Of a stretch of DNA of 64,000 bases, positions 39,101 through 49,900 are shown one piece after another. The notes under the pieces are model-generated. The model saw only the letters and a list, made by a program, of their open reading frames with translations. It had not been told where the DNA came from and did not search any database. The stretch's first letter is position 1, and every line of letters starts with the position of its first letter. A program made the translations under genes and the position numbers. The DNA lies in contig NC_039481.1 in assembly GCF_003590095.1 (NCBI RefSeq), positions 5,952,001 to 6,016,000 on the forward strand, read 5' to 3'. Origin of the DNA: Trichoplusia ni. Lineage: Eukaryota; Arthropoda; Insecta; Lepidoptera; Noctuidae.

Positions 39101-40790
39101 CGGCTGCGCAGGCGTTTGCCTTTGCACCGAACTTCCAAAAGGGTATCAAGGCGGCGGGGCGTGTTATCCACCTGCTGAACCGTCAGTCCAAGATCACTGA
39201 CCCCGCACAACCAGCTTATCCCAACTTTGTGAGTTGAATTTTTGTTTTTCCTATCTTCCTTCAGAATTTCCATAGTGAAGTTACAATAAGTTTTATAGCA
39301 TATTCCGATGACTTTTTGTTTCTTAGAAAGGAACTGGTGAGGCAAGTCTACAGAACGTGCAGTTCAGATACCCAACTCGTCCGATGGTGCAAGTGCTGAA
39401 GAGCTTGAACTTGGAGATTGAGAGAGGGAAGACGCTCGCGCTGGTGGGAGCCAGCGGCTGCGGCAAGAGTACCGTCATACAGCTGTTGGAGAGATACTAC
39501 GACCCCGAATCGGGTATAGTGGTAAGTTATATCTTTCCATAAATAAAAAGAAAAAATCTTACTATCTTAGTAGAGGTGAACACATCTGGTAAATTTCACT
39601 AATAAGTCGAGTAACATTGGTAGGTTTAAAGTCTTGCTTTCTTCGCTTGACCAAACTACGGACTTAACCCAATCCCGTGTATTGCGTACAATTCGTATTA
39701 CCCGAAGGGCGACAACCAAAATCCATCAGGAAGTCCTATGTCCAGCAGTGGACGAATATGGGCTGATGATGATGATGAAGGCCAAATATTTTATTTGTAC
39801 AAAGCTCGACTTTTGTTTTCCACCAGGCTCAAGACGGCGTGCCTCTCACGAAACTGCGGCTGGTAGATTCGCGAAGAGCGATTGGCTTCGTGCAGCAGGA
39901 GCCCATACTGTTCGACCGTACCATCGGCGAGAATATCGCATATGGCAACAACGAGCAGAAACTCACTGCTGACGAAATCATCGACGCGGCCAAGCAAGCT
40001 AACATTCACAACTTCATCACTTCGCTGCCTTTGGTAAGTTCAGACGAATATTGATATATTGTTTTTGGTGACTGCAGTTTTATTTCTACAACTCTCGTTT
40101 ATAAGATACCACATGTTATAAAGTATAACCTTTTGGAAACATATGTTTTGAAAGTGAAAAATTATTTTTATTGTTATAAATTTAAACTCTACTCCTAATA
40201 ACCAGGGCTACGAGACTAACATCGGGTCTAAAGGCACGCAACTGTCGGGCGGTCAGAAGCAGAGGGTAGCGATCGCTAGAGCTCTCATACGACGCCCCAA
40301 GATGTTACTGCTGGACGAAGCCACGAGCGCCCTCGACACGGAAAGTGAAAAGGTAACGCTATATTAGTGTCTAAAAACCAAATAATATCAAAGTAATTAT
40401 GTACCTTTTACTTGATATTGATCTATTTGACGCAGGATGTAGAAGTTTCAGGTGATATACACAAAAAAATTGTCATTAGAGGTTATTTATTTATTTATTA
40501 ACCTCCTAGATAGAGACAAATAAGAATGATTCTATAATCGGGAGTGTTACAATATGTCTTTCCTTAATCACTCATATTATTTGTATTAATTAAAGGTCGT
40601 CCAAGAAGCGCTCGATGCAGCGAAGGCCGGCCGTACATGTGTCATGATCGCTCATCGTCTGAGCACCGTGCGCGATGCTGACGTCATCTGCGTCATCAAT
40701 GATGGACAGGTCGCGGAAATGGGCACACACGACGAACTCCTCAAACTCAAGGGCCTATACTATAATCTTAATAGAAGAGGTTACGCGTAA
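21229..40790 (+). CDS. ABCB1: ABCB1 / P-glycoprotein multidrug efflux transporter (24 exons)
   Basis: Full ABC transporter (TMD1-NBD1-TMD2-NBD2) that couples ATP hydrolysis to export of hydrophobic compounds across the plasma membrane. Exons: 21229-21351, 24869-24972, 27119-27176, 28032-28310, 28652-28752, 29237-29408, 30631-30802, 31618-31742, 33202-33426, 34432-34557, 34854-35057, 35367-35537, 35827-36013, 36341-36417, 36830-36991, 37203-37307, 37598-37759, 38130-38333, 38570-38811, 39069-39228, 39327-39521, 39827-40033, 40206-40352, 40596-40790. All junctions are GT-AG and in phase, giving 1,300 aa (1,282 from the ATG at 21283), the usual P-gp length. Walker A lysines are at about 478 and 1100, LSGGQ at 576-580 and 1200-1204, Walker B Asp-Glu at 600-601 and 1224-1225, and H-loop His at 632 and 1256. 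Both ATP sites look catalytically complete. In insects the family is known for xenobiotic and insecticide efflux. The terminal 5' exons are the least certain part. Confidence 0.95.
23140..23285 (+). repeat. Degraded SINE in ABCB1 intron 1
   Basis: It carries the diverged body of the tRNA-derived SINE family seen at 11183 and 26165. A B-box-like GAGGTTCTATCCCC is followed by the TTGTTCTGTGTCTAGGTG-type segment and an end of ACACAAGGATTA. Confidence 0.5.
23440..23650 (+). repeat. Dispersed repeat, copy 2, in ABCB1 intron 1
   Basis: It begins AGGGTTCCGTACC, then TGTCTGTCAGGCTGTACC, and continues to TTGTTGTTGCCGATATAACAACA. It parallels the element at 14640-14800 with the same landmark order. 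Confidence 0.5.
26165..26315 (+). repeat. SINE in ABCB1 intron 2
   Basis: The B-box-like GGTTCGATCCCCGCG is followed by the SINE body (CCTCGAATGTTTG, then CCTAAGTCTGTGTG), and it ends near AAAGGATTAC. Related copies lie on the minus strand at 32350 and 34650. The 5' A-box half is poorly preserved. Confidence 0.6.
26943..26986. repeat. Perfect 19-bp inverted repeat in ABCB1 intron 2
   Basis: The arms at 26943-26961 and 26968-26986 are exact reverse complements around a 6-nt spacer. In RNA this would form a 19-bp hairpin. It lies 132 bp upstream of exon 3. No transposon target duplication is evident around it. Confidence 0.9.
27355..27420 (+). repeat. LINE 3'-end relic in ABCB1 intron 3
   Basis: GATCCATGCTCAAAC, then TATGGGAAGAGGCCTGTGCC. 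This matches the conserved 3' stretch of lepidopteran LINEs that normally runs into CCCAGCAGTGG. Here it breaks off before that core. Confidence 0.5.
28032..33426 (+). CDS. ABCB1: ABCB1 exons 4-9: first transmembrane domain
   Basis: Six exons (28032-28310, 28652-28752, 29237-29408, 30631-30802, 31618-31742, 33202-33426) encode residues of about 96-453. Hydrophobic runs for the six TMD1 helices are visible, with intracellular-loop motifs such as FGYFDIHKNGDIASKIN and AIRTVYAFSGQ that are characteristic of P-gp. Exon 9 ends with FHYPSRPDVP, the A-loop tyrosine that stacks on adenine in NBD1. The donor of exon 4 is a weak gtgtgt; the others are near consensus. Confidence 0.93.
30483..30565 (+). 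repeat. Old SINE relic in ABCB1 intron 6
   Basis: GCCCACCCAGAAC, preceded by a diverged CTGACT...GGAG...CGTGG, aligns in order with the young SINE at 31231-31491. It sits 66 bp before exon 7. Confidence 0.45.
30877..30976 (+). mobile_element. Short Lep1-type Helitron in ABCB1 intron 7
   Basis: A roughly 100-bp internally deleted copy. The GTTTGTTTGTTTGTTTGAAC-type 5' segment with CGCGCTAAT joins directly to the 3' hairpin GACGAAGTCGCGGG and the CTAG terminus (30973-30976), followed by T. Its 5' edge lies about 75 bp after the exon 7 donor. The middle section present in the copy at 44221 is missing. Confidence 0.65.
31231..31491 (+). mobile_element. Full-length tRNA-derived SINE in ABCB1 intron 7
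   Basis: The head CCTGTTGGTCTAGTGGT carries the A-box, and GTGGGTTCGATTCCCACCC carries the B-box. A body follows and ends near GATAACCGTGTGTGAGTTG. It is closely similar to the copy at 57294-57590, which places both in one relatively young family. It is not a functional tRNA gene, because the tRNA-like part runs into a conserved non-tRNA tail. Confidence 0.75.
32350..32455 (-). repeat. SINE relic in ABCB1 intron 8
   Basis: The sequence GAATCCTTGTATCTCTGAGG, followed by ACACCCAGGATCAGCA, is the reverse-strand form of the SINE body seen at 26165-26315. It is strongly diverged, and the B-box is lost. Confidence 0.45.
34432..36013 (+). CDS. ABCB1: ABCB1 exons 10-13: first nucleotide-binding domain
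   Basis: Exon 10 (34432-34557) carries Walker A GHSGCGKST. Exon 11 (34854-35057) carries the Q-loop VGQEP with Gln near 520. Exon 12 (35367-35537) carries the LSGGQKQR signature and Walker B ILLLDEATSALD. Exon 13 (35827-36013) carries the H-loop VAHRLST. All catalytic residues are canonical, so NBD1 should bind and hydrolyse ATP. Confidence 0.95.
34650..34780 (-). repeat. SINE fragment in ABCB1 intron 10
   Basis: TTAATCCTTGTGTCTCGGGA, followed by ACACCCAGAATTAGAACAAG and GCGTGGATTACACAAATG, is the reverse complement of the 26165-type SINE. The tRNA-like head is not preserved. Confidence 0.55.
36341..36991 (+). CDS. ABCB1: ABCB1 exons 14-15: acidic linker and start of TMD2
   Basis: Exon 14 (36341-36417, 77 bp) plus the start of exon 15 (36830-36991) encode the hydrophilic linker between the halves. 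It contains REASVRSEK, with basic-directed serines of the kind phosphorylated in mammalian P-gp linkers. Two Asp/Glu-rich tracts flank the exon junction. Exon 15 then enters the first helix of TMD2. Phosphorylation is inference from motif and position. Confidence 0.85.
37203..39228 (+). CDS. ABCB1: ABCB1 exons 16-20: second transmembrane domain
   Basis: Exons 37203-37307, 37598-37759, 38130-38333, 38570-38811 and 39069-39228 encode residues of about 763-1053. Family landmarks are EYLTERLRKQMFQKLLEQEV, AVEAVANVRTVASLGRE and the helix-rich stretch after SSLYYGG. Exons 19 and 20 are joined through a split Lys codon. Hydrophobic runs match the remaining helices of TMD2. Confidence 0.93.
39327..40790 (+). 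CDS. ABCB1: ABCB1 exons 21-24: second nucleotide-binding domain and stop
   Basis: Exon 21 (39327-39521) has the A-loop FRYPTRP and Walker A GASGCGKST. Exon 22 (39827-40033) has the Q-loop VQQEP. Exon 23 (40206-40352) has LSGGQKQR and Walker B MLLLDEATSALD. Exon 24 (40596-40790) has the H-loop IAHRLST and ends at TAA 40788-40790. Like NBD1 it is fully canonical, unlike many asymmetric ABCB or ABCC proteins. Confidence 0.95.
39725..39780 (+). repeat. LINE 3' tail with (TGA)n in ABCB1 intron 21
   Basis: GTCCTATGTCCAGCAGTGG is followed by ATATGGGCTGATGATGATGA. It is the same tail as at 18437-18501 and sits 47 bp before exon 22. Confidence 0.6.
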
Positions 40791-41238
40791 ATGTGTAAAA
40801 ATAATAACTACTAATGAACAGAAATATTGAGGTTAATTTTATGTGCCATTTTTTAAGTTTCAGTGGTAATAGGGAATTATAAATATCAATAATTTATTGA
40901 CATAGCCATCGTTTTGCCGCTGAAGTTAGCCACTACAAACAAATAAGAAGTTTTTTACACGCAAATTATTATGCAGACTTATGACCGAATTATGTAATGA
41001 CACTCAAATGTAAATCGCCGTTAGGACTCATGCTGTCTCTTTTATATTATTTTTATTAGTATTAGTATTCGGAGGCTAGTCTATTTCTATTATACCAGTC
41101 ACACATTTTATATTCAATATTCTTACCTAGGTTTAATTTTATTATACTTGAACTTATTATGTAAGATAAACAATTATTAAATATTTTTTGTTATAAAATG
41201 TTGGTATATTTTTTAAGATCCTAATATTTCACCCACTC

Positions 41239-41244
41239 AAATAA
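41239..41244 (+). terminator. Candidate ABCB1 polyadenylation signal
   Basis: A canonical AATAAA lies 449 bp after the ABCB1 stop codon and just before the Helitron at 41280. An ATTAAA at about 41175 is an alternative. The position is plausible, but there is no transcript evidence. Confidence 0.45.
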
Positions 41245-41279
41245 AAAGTTGATATTATTTCGGTACTTTTACTTAAATA

Positions 41280-41561
41280 CTAGCTGACCTAGCAAATGTT
41301 GTTAGGCCGATTTTTTTTTCTAGTTGTATGTATTTTTAGTGCCACATTACAAAAAAAATAAAAAACAAACAATTTCGTCCAAAGAAACAAAATATTTTTT
41401 TTTCAGTGTGAGCAACCCTTATCACTTAGGGGTATGAAAAATAGATGTTGTTCTATTCTCAGACCTACAGAATACGCATATAAAATTTGGTAAAAATCGG
41501 TTAAGCCGTTTCGGAGGAGTACGGTAACTAACATCGTGACACGGGAATTTTATATATTAGA
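41280..41561 (-). mobile_element. Non-autonomous Helitron, family 2, well-preserved copy
   Basis: On the minus strand it starts with TC (5' end at 41561) preceded by A, and ends CTAG (41283-41280) followed by T. This is the A^TC...CTAG^T insertion pattern of lepidopteran Helitrons. The body carries GTCACGATGTTAGTTACC, CTCCGAAACGGCTTAACC and CCTAAGTGATAAGGG, matching the copies at 16916 and 17709. It is about 282 bp with no coding, lying just beyond the ABCB1 3' end. Confidence 0.75.
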
Positions 41562-43639
41562 TTTAGACGTGTTACTTCTCATAGATTCATAATAAATCAA
41601 TGATCTTCATCTTAGAGTCCCTAAAAGCAGGCATAGCAACTCACAGAAATTAATTATGGCAATATTGACGGTAATTCAAGTAGTGCGTTTTTAGACAAAA
41701 ACTTATAATTATTAAGAAGTAAAAGGTTTGTTGTAAACGGTAAATCACGTAAAACAAATAAGTTAGTGTGTACTCAGGCGAGGGCAAACTACCCCTCATA
41801 AATAACGATAGTTTCACTTGTACGCAAAAGGACACAAATGATTTACAACTTATTCTGTTCCACACAAAACGGAGCGTAACATTGTTTTTTTTTTGTTTCA
41901 TTACAAATTACAAAAGATGTTACCAGCTATTGTTTAAGGTGCGTAGACGTTTTTTTTTGTGGAATAGAAAAGGTCGTTGATTTTTAAGAACTTTGTCAAC
42001 TTGTGATGTCTTGGATTTTGCAGATTTAAAACTTGACGGGAATAGTGACAAAGAACTTTTTTTCTCGTTATCGTTTTTAACTTCCACAGTCCACCGTAAC
42101 TATATTAATTACGACAAATTGCCAGATCCCGCATGACAACATAATGTTTGAGAGTTCCCTGTATCAGTCCCATCAAAGGTCAATTAATAAAAATTATTTG
42201 TTACATAAAACAATTAACGTCCGACGGAGAGGCGTGCGCCGGCGATAAACTTATCGAAATCATCTCCGAGAGTAATAATAAATTAATCGTTTTATTGTGT
42301 CACATCAGATACGATAAAAACCGACAAATTACCAAATTGAGACATCCCGCTATCTGCCTCATGGACACGTGAAACTCTTTAACGAACAACACCCGTCATA
42401 GAATAAAATAGATTCCATCAAATAACTAAAATGGCTGGGACTCAATTTTTTTCGACCCCAGCGTGAGCTTTATGCTAATGAAACCCAAAAACAAACATTG
42501 TTATAAGCCAAATGTGTAACATACGATAAAAATAAATTAAATAATAAAGGGAATCGTTAAAATGGAAGAAATGTCCGTAATTTATCCACGAGTCACCTTT
42601 TAGGCATTCCGTGGATGCCATCGCGGCGGGGTCCCGCCTGCTCTAGACGCGATCTCCAAATAAAAAGGCGCCACAAAAAGACGTATTCAATAAGCCGTTG
42701 GCCATTACCAGACGTAATCGATGAGATAAATTAGTTATAATAAAATCTGTGGAGCCGCGGTCGAGCTCGTGTACGTCCACTGAATGTCTAAGGAGAACGG
42801 CAAGTTGACGTGCGTGTGCCGCGAATTTAATTTGTATGTAAGTAAGCATGTAGGTACTCTTACGTACGTCTATGCTTGGTACTCCTTTAATTATTTGATA
42901 ACAATAACATTTATCGGTACTTAATCGATATAAAAAATAATGAAATATACATTATTTTGGGATTGGGAATTGGGAACAGACCTCTCTCTGGCAGTAGGAC
43001 AGTATTCCTATTCTTATTCTTAGGACACGTGCGGGAACCTCTTGGACACCCGCCTCCTCGGGGAAGAAATGGGTGGTGTCAGACTTTCACTGCACCGTCT
43101 TGCATCGTGTCCCGCGTTTTGGCCCGTGCATGGTAATAAGTTGCAACTTTTCGCGCACCTATCGAGCTGTATATTTTTAATTTATTGATAATATTACGTA
43201 CGTACCTTCCTACTCTTTTCTTATTAAGCACAACATAAACGGCCCTATAGGGCTTTCGTATTAAAAGGGTAAAATTAAACAATTTTATTTAAATTCCGAT
43301 GTCTGTACATCTTTAGCCTATAAGTACGAAAACTTCACTGATGTGATTCTGACTCGCACTTGACTAAAATGCCTGGTCATACAAACATTTATCTACTTAG
43401 TTATTAGGTAGTATGATGAGTACCTAGTTATTATCAAAACCAGTTTCAGTTTTGGTTTTTGTTTCGGCTAATCTCTTAAACGGTTGGAACGATCAAGATA
43501 AAATTATACCGGCAGACAGCTGACTTACAATGGAATAAACAAATGTATCCAAAATTAAGTAGGGTTTGTGAGAAGAAAATGATAAAATTAGCGTATAGAC
43601 TATTTTAACGAATTGTTATTGCCTACCTTACTTATAGAA
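41562..43639. other. Intergenic DNA with a GC-rich block
   Basis: There is no gene. About 42215-42360 and 42590-42860 are richer in G/C and CpG than their surroundings, without a coding frame, and could be regulatory. About 42961-43095 resembles a common lepidopteran repeat around GGTGTCAGACTTTCACTG. ORFs here match no family. Confidence 0.4.
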
Positions 43640-43865
43640 GTCCGTTACCAGTCAGTCATCGGCCTATATAATATTTACTGCTAAGCACAGGCCTTTTCCC
43701 ATATAGGGATTTGAATGTTAATGACCGCGCTAGAAGTTCACTGTGGATTGGGATTTCAAATTCCATTATTTGGAATCCAGGCTTTCTTGCGATGTTTCCT
43801 TTGACGTTTATCAGTAGATAGAGATATCGTTTGAAAAGGCGCACTCGTACTTGTCCAAGAGCCCC
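43640..43865 (-). repeat. LINE 3'-region fragment
   Basis: CACAGGCCTTTTCCCATATAGG, followed by GACCGCGCTAGAAG, TTGGAATCCAGG and TTGCGATGTTTCCTTTGACG, follows the order of the untranslated 3' region of common lepidopteran LINEs. Orientation is inferred from the reversed AGGCCTGTG motif. Confidence 0.5.
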
Positions 43866-44220
43866 TATTTACAGGCCAATGAATGAATGAAAATTAAATT
43901 AAATTGGAACTATTTGTATTATTCTTCGCATTTTACTAACATAATAATTATAAAGCCAGTACGAGGCGGAACACTCACGGTCAATACATTGAATTTCCAA
44001 TTATTGTGTTGACAAAATGCTTATGAGAATAGGAATAATTTCAAATTTAGGTAATCGAATAGCCATGCAGCGGCCACGCGGTACTATGTATGGATTACCC
44101 ATACATACATACAATTTTACTTTACGCTACATACGTTAAAAACAAATTAATAGCTGCTTGAGCTATTTTGATTTACGGCTACCTATGATACCCATATATT
44201 ATTATGGACATAATCTATAC

Positions 44221-44496
44221 TCTATACTAATATATAAAGCTGAAGTTTGTTTGTTTGTTTGTTCGAACGCGCTAATCTCAGGAACTGCTGGTTCAAATTG
44301 AAATATTTTTTTGTGTTGAATAGACCATTTATCTAGAAAAGTTTTAGGCTATATACCATCACGCTTAATAGGAGCTAAGATACAATGGAAAATGTGGAAA
44401 AAAACAGGGAAAATAATTCTTCTTCAAGGGCTTAAGTTCAAATATTCCTAACTTATATGTTCTAACCACGCGGACGAAGTCGCGGGCGGGCTCTAC
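44221..44496 (+). mobile_element. Lep1-type non-autonomous Helitron
   Basis: The 5' end is TCTATACTAATATATAAAGC, followed by (GTTT)n and CGAACGCGCTAATCTCAGG. The middle includes GTGTTGAATAGACCATTTAT, and the 3' hairpin is CGCGGACGAAGTCGCGGGC. The expected CTAG terminus is missing, so the last bases are lost or mutated. It is the longest of the four Lep1-like fragments in the window. Confidence 0.7.
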
Positions 44497-45109
44497 CAAA
44501 AAAAGAAAATGTCTTCCTCCAACTCTCAAGCCCCCAAGATACGAGCTTCAGCTTAGATTGGGGACCACTATTGATGAATGTTATGAAACTTGTCACTTTG
44601 AAACAATAAATTTTATTATTCTTATTTACTTTAATTGTATTTTGGTGTTACGTCTTCTTTAAAAGTACATTATAATATTAATTACATCGCTCTAAATATG
44701 TATCACTAAAACCTAGAACAAACGTGTTTATAAATAAAAACCTACTGCCGATTCAAGGTTAAACGGTCGGTCGAGGTCGTTGGCTGGCAGTCTAATGAAA
44801 TGCTTCCAATTCTTTGGTTAAATATAGAAATTGTTAGATTGAGTTCCCTAACAAAGCGAAAAAATGTAGTAAAAAGTATACGCGACTGCTAAAACAAAAA
44901 CTAATTATAAATAACACATTTTGTACTTGCTTACACATACTTAAACAACCAAAATATCCCACTGCATAATTGAGGTTATATTGTTACTGAGATATTTAGA
45001 AGTATGGATGTTTGTAATTTTTTTATGTATTTGTATTGCGGATTTCATCAGCCATACGAGTTTCTATTATTAATTCTATCGATTTATTTTAAGTTTAATC
45101 TATACTTCT

Positions 45110-45195
45110 ATACTTACTTACTATACAGATGAAGAGTTTGTTTGTTTGTTTGAACGCGCTAATCTCAGGAACCACTGGTTCAAATTGAAAAAATA
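45110..45195 (+). mobile_element. 5' fragment of a Lep1-type Helitron
   Basis: GATGAAGAGTTTGTTTGTTT, followed by GAACGCGCTAATCTCAGGAA and GGTTCAAATTG, repeats the first third of the 44221 element and then breaks off. Confidence 0.6.
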
Positions 45196-46549
45196 TAACT
45201 ACTAACTACTATGTTGAAGCCCCGAACTATGGAGAAGAGAGGAAGTAGGAAATACACCAGAAGATAAGCGAGCACATAAATGTGTAAGATGTGACAGGAT
45301 TTTCACTTCAATTTATATTTTTGCATAGTTTGTGACCACTGATGGTAAACAATGACAACTGTTGTAAGGGTAAACGAATCTAACCATTTCAACAAAAGAC
45401 GGGGCTTAAGCAGTTTTAGCGTTCGGATAAGTGTAACTTTCACGGGCGCTGTGCATAATTTAGATGATATTTTTAAATATGACATGAAAATTCAGTCATT
45501 CAGTTTATTTAATAATGGTGCATATTTTTTCTGGTCTTACGCGTGACGTGAGTTCTGTGTATTCGTTTTGCGAAATCGTTACGTCACAAGTGAACTCCTT
45601 TTAACAGTTTTTGTCAACTTGTCTATCTGACTGACTAATAAGATTGCTTGAAGCCAGTTTTCGTCCCGTTGTCCCATGGAAGTATAGGGTTAATTTAATA
45701 CCAACAAAAACGTTTGTACATTCAATATCCTTCACAAAAAATGTTAGTAATATTGGAACAAAAACCAAACCAAATAATCCTGTTTCTTAATTTTTATTGG
45801 TAAATTCACATTCAAATTATAGATCACGTCGAAGACAGATATTACAATATGGGATTTACTACTGACAAAATTTAGTAATTATTTGCTATGATACTGTATC
45901 GGTACTTTTCAATTTCTAAAACTACTGCTTCATTAGCTACATCGATTTTAGGGTGCGTAAATGCTTCAAAATTCCAGTGTCATGAGTAAGTCAGCTATGA
46001 GACTGTCAGGAAATAGAAAATCGAAAATACACAATTAGTTCACTTACGAATTCACGATACAGATCGGACATCAAAAATATTTCTATATAGACTACTTCAC
46101 ATAATCGTTACTAAAAAAGACAAGACGCGTGCGAGTCACGACGCGCGTGACGCAAACGAAACATGTAATCAAAATTTAATCTATCGATTACTCCTTTAAT
46201 GATCGCGAACTACCATTCTCGCGGAATTAATTAACACAGACATTTGTTAAGCATGCCCATGGTGTATTTATGAAGTTAAGAAACAAGGCCCGGCCGCGCT
46301 CGCGGGCTGCGCACCTGAGATTCAGCGCCCGCGGCCGGCGCGAGCCTGACACATCTCTCTGTCGCACCGCTCTCTTCTATTGTACAATACCGTATTAAAT
46401 AGTCACAGGTCAATTTCAGTCCAACTATCAGTTTACGAATTAAAATAAAATATATTAATCTAGAACGTTTCACATCGCTTAAGTTACGAATGAGGGGGTC
46501 GAGTACGGGGTCGCGTGCGGTGCGAGGGCTGCGGGAGTGCTGCGGGCGC
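45196..46549 (-). other. 3' flank and probable 3' UTR of belle
   Basis: There is no other gene here. A minus-strand AATAAA (TTTATT on plus, 45793-45798) about 750 bp beyond the belle stop is a candidate polyadenylation signal. The 46100-46370 part contains GC-rich CpG patches. ORFs at 46276-46690 are out-of-frame shadows of the belle glycine-rich tail. Confidence 0.4.
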
Positions 46550-46905
46550 TTACGAGTCCCACCAGTCGGGGCCGCCGCTGCTGCCGCCGCCGCCGCCGTA
46601 CGACCCGCCGTAGTTGCCGCCGTACGACCCGCCGCCGTACCCGAATCCTGCAAAACCACGACAAGTTATGAGATATTGAAAACTTGTTGATATTTATGTG
46701 GGTACGGAGTAGTTGTTTAGTTTACTGACCAGAGCCGATAGTAGATGGACCCGCAGAGCGAGGCGTCTGGCGCGGCTGCGTACGGAAGTCCCTCGCACCG
46801 AAGCCGCTGCCACCGCCCCCGCCGAAGCGGCCGCCGCCCGAGCGAGAGCCCGTGCGACGCCCGCCGCCGCCCAGCCGCCCGTCCGCCGCCGTGCTCGTCA
46901 GCCAG
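46550..46905 (-). CDS. bel: belle exons 12-13: glycine-rich C-terminal tail
   Basis: Exons 46730-46905 and 46550-46647 encode an Arg/Gly/Ser-rich, low-complexity tail with Tyr-Gly-Gly repeats and a terminal PDWWDS, ending at TAA (46550-46552). Such tails bind RNA and drive granule association in DDX3 proteins (family knowledge). High GC makes long shadow ORFs on both strands, which are not genes. Confidence 0.9.
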
Positions 46906-49900
46906 CTACAGATAACACGCCCATTCAATCTCATTTGTTCATGGAGTGAATTATTAGCACGATTTAGAAGGTTTTAGATTTTTACTTGGGCACATCCTGC
47001 TTGGCCTCAACGAGGAGCTCCACGAGGTCCCGCGCGAGGCCGCGGTTGGTGTCGTTGAAGAAGGACGTGGCCACGCCCAGGTTACCCATACGGCCAGTAC
47101 GACCGATGCGGTGCACGTATTCCTCAACGTCCGACGGCAAATCAAAGTTTATCACGTGACGCACGTGAGGTATGTCCAAACCTGACAAACAAGAATAATT
47201 AGCAAGGCTTAAACTGGATTTAGATTTTTTTTTTTTAATAATGTATATCAATGTATGTCGACTATGGGTATGAATTAATATTTACACTACGTATGTAAGC
47301 ATCACGCTTACACACTAAATAAATAAAAGGCTGAATACACTATTGTTATTGAACAATAGATTTTTTAATATTTTCGAACAAACGCTATTATCATTCAGTA
47401 TGTTTTCCTCTTACCTCTGGCCGCGACAGCAGTAGCAACGAGGATTGGAGTCTGTCCTGTTCGGAAACGGCGAAGCGCTTCTTCGCGCTCACGCTGTGTT
47501 CGATCACCGTGGATCGATGTCACTGGGTAACCTAGATTTCCCAAATACTCCTCTAGTTGATCGGCACCTAAATATATCAATTAGTACGTTAATAAATGTT
47601 TATTTGTATTATTATCCTTGATTTTGATGATTTGATTCTGATTTTTGATGTATTATTTACCTTTCTTGGTCTCAACGAAAACTAGAATGAGTTGGTCCTC
47701 TTCTGGGCGCTGACGTTGCAGCAAGTTAGAAGCGTTAAGCAAATCCAACAGGAACGAACGCTTATCCATCTCCTCCACCCACACCACCTAAAAACAGAGA
47801 TAAGAAAATGAGCGGATCCGATACATTTCTTTAATATTCCATGAAAACATGTGAATATTTGTACATTTACCTTTTGAGTAATATTCTCGGATGTGGAACC
47901 GACGCGGCCAACCGCGAGGAAAACATAATTATATAAGAAATCCTGTGCTAACACTTGGATCTGTTTGGGGAAAGTAGCTGAGAACATGAGCGTCTGGCGC
48001 TCGCCAGTCTTGGGCATCGTATGGCTCTCGACAATCTTGCGAATCTGCGGCTCGAAACCCATGTCCAGCATGCGGTCGGCCTCGTCCAGTACAAGATGGC
48101 GGCAGTGGTCCAGCGCCACGCGGCCGCGCACCAGCATGTCCACCAGCCGGCCCGGCGTGGCCACCAGCAGGTGGCAGCCGCGCTCCAGCTCGCGGAACTG
48201 CTCGTGTATCGGAGACCCGCCGTACCTGGACAACAAACATACATTCTATAGTTCTGTTTTTCAACCTTACCCACAAAATCATCTAAAAAATGAATACTTA
48301 CACGACACAGGGACGTACGCGGGAGCGGTAGGCGAATTTTCTAGCCTCATCATAAATCTGTGTAGCGAGCTCACGCGTAGGGGCCAGCACGAGTCCAAGC
48401 GGGTACTGCTTGCGGCCACGGTTGAACGGTCTGCAAACAAGCAACATGTTGCCATAAATGAACAACGTGGAACTAAAGAGAACGTATTGGTAACCAATAC
48501 TCACCCCATGTTCTTGACGGGCCCAGCTTCGTACATCTGATTGAGGATGGGCACAAGGAATGCGGCCGTCTTTCCTGAACCAGTCTGTGCGCACGCCATG
48601 ACATCTCTCCTGCCGAGCACTATCGGGATCGCATACTTCTGGACCGGCGTCGGCTTGTCGTAGCGAGCGGCAGCTATATTCGAGCGCATTATTTCCGTCA
48701 GGTTAACATCCTCAAACTGTAATAGAGTCGATTCAAAATTAAGACATAGTGGAACAAGAACCTCATAAAATCTTATAGTATATATTTTATGAAGAAGTTA
48801 CTTACGCTAGTGATGAAGTCTGGGACACGGTCTCCGCTAGCCTCAACGGGTATATCCTCATATTTCGAGAAGTTGATGCCTGTGTTTCCAGTGCCAAACA
48901 ACTCCAACTCCTGCCGCTCGTCGCGAGGTAACGGAACTGTCCAATCATTCTGTAACAAATACTTATTAGAGATCTGTCTTACATATACATATCTAACCAT
49001 GGTCAGATGGCCAAAAAATTGGGCGAGTCACCGTAAAGCATTTAGTAGCCACAGTCTTCCGCTTGTTAGTAAGACAGCTGCAATTCATAAGCAACAACAG
49101 TTAATAAAGCCAAGCCATGTGCATTGACATAGATGCATCAAAAGTGTTGCAATTGCAACTCGCCCCGTGAATAGATAATAAAAGTTGGACTGACTGAATT
49201 GCTTTCATGGCCAACCTCGTCCCGGCGGGTGCTAGTGCGGCGCACATCGTCGGAGGGCCAGCGCGAGTTGTTGCGGTCGTCGGCGCGCGGCTCCGGCTCC
49301 TTCCAGCGGTCGTTGCGCGGCGCCGGCGGCTCGTTGTTGAAGTCCTCGTCGCGGCGCACGTCGCGCGACTCGCGGCTGGACGCGCCGCCGCCCGCGCCCG
49401 CGCCCGCACCCGCTGTGCTGCGCGCGCCGCGCTCGCCGCCCCATCTCTCGGACGACTCTGACCAGCGTTGCGGCTCTGAGTCGCCATTTTGGTATCCTGA
49501 ATCACGACCTATATACACAAAACTTATTAAACAATACACATCATGTAGGTTCCACTTTCAATCTGCACGATTATATATAACGACGTTTTCATGACCACAC
49601 TCCAAAAACTATAAATAGCTTACAGACACGAGGTTTTGTGAGATAGATGGCGGCATCTAACCCTGTTACTTAGGCAGATAACTCGGATAATATTGTGCTG
49701 ACAATCAATCCAAACGAAGACGTCATTCGTCATATTTTACACTAATATGTAATCGTCATTATCAATAGATAGGTCCGCGTGCGCATCAGGTACACCGATA
49801 ATGATGCGTGCTATCAAGCGAAACAATGTACATATTAGGTGCAACACGCGTAGTCTATCTAAAATGCAGACCGCATATAAGCTTGAATATTTATAGTGCT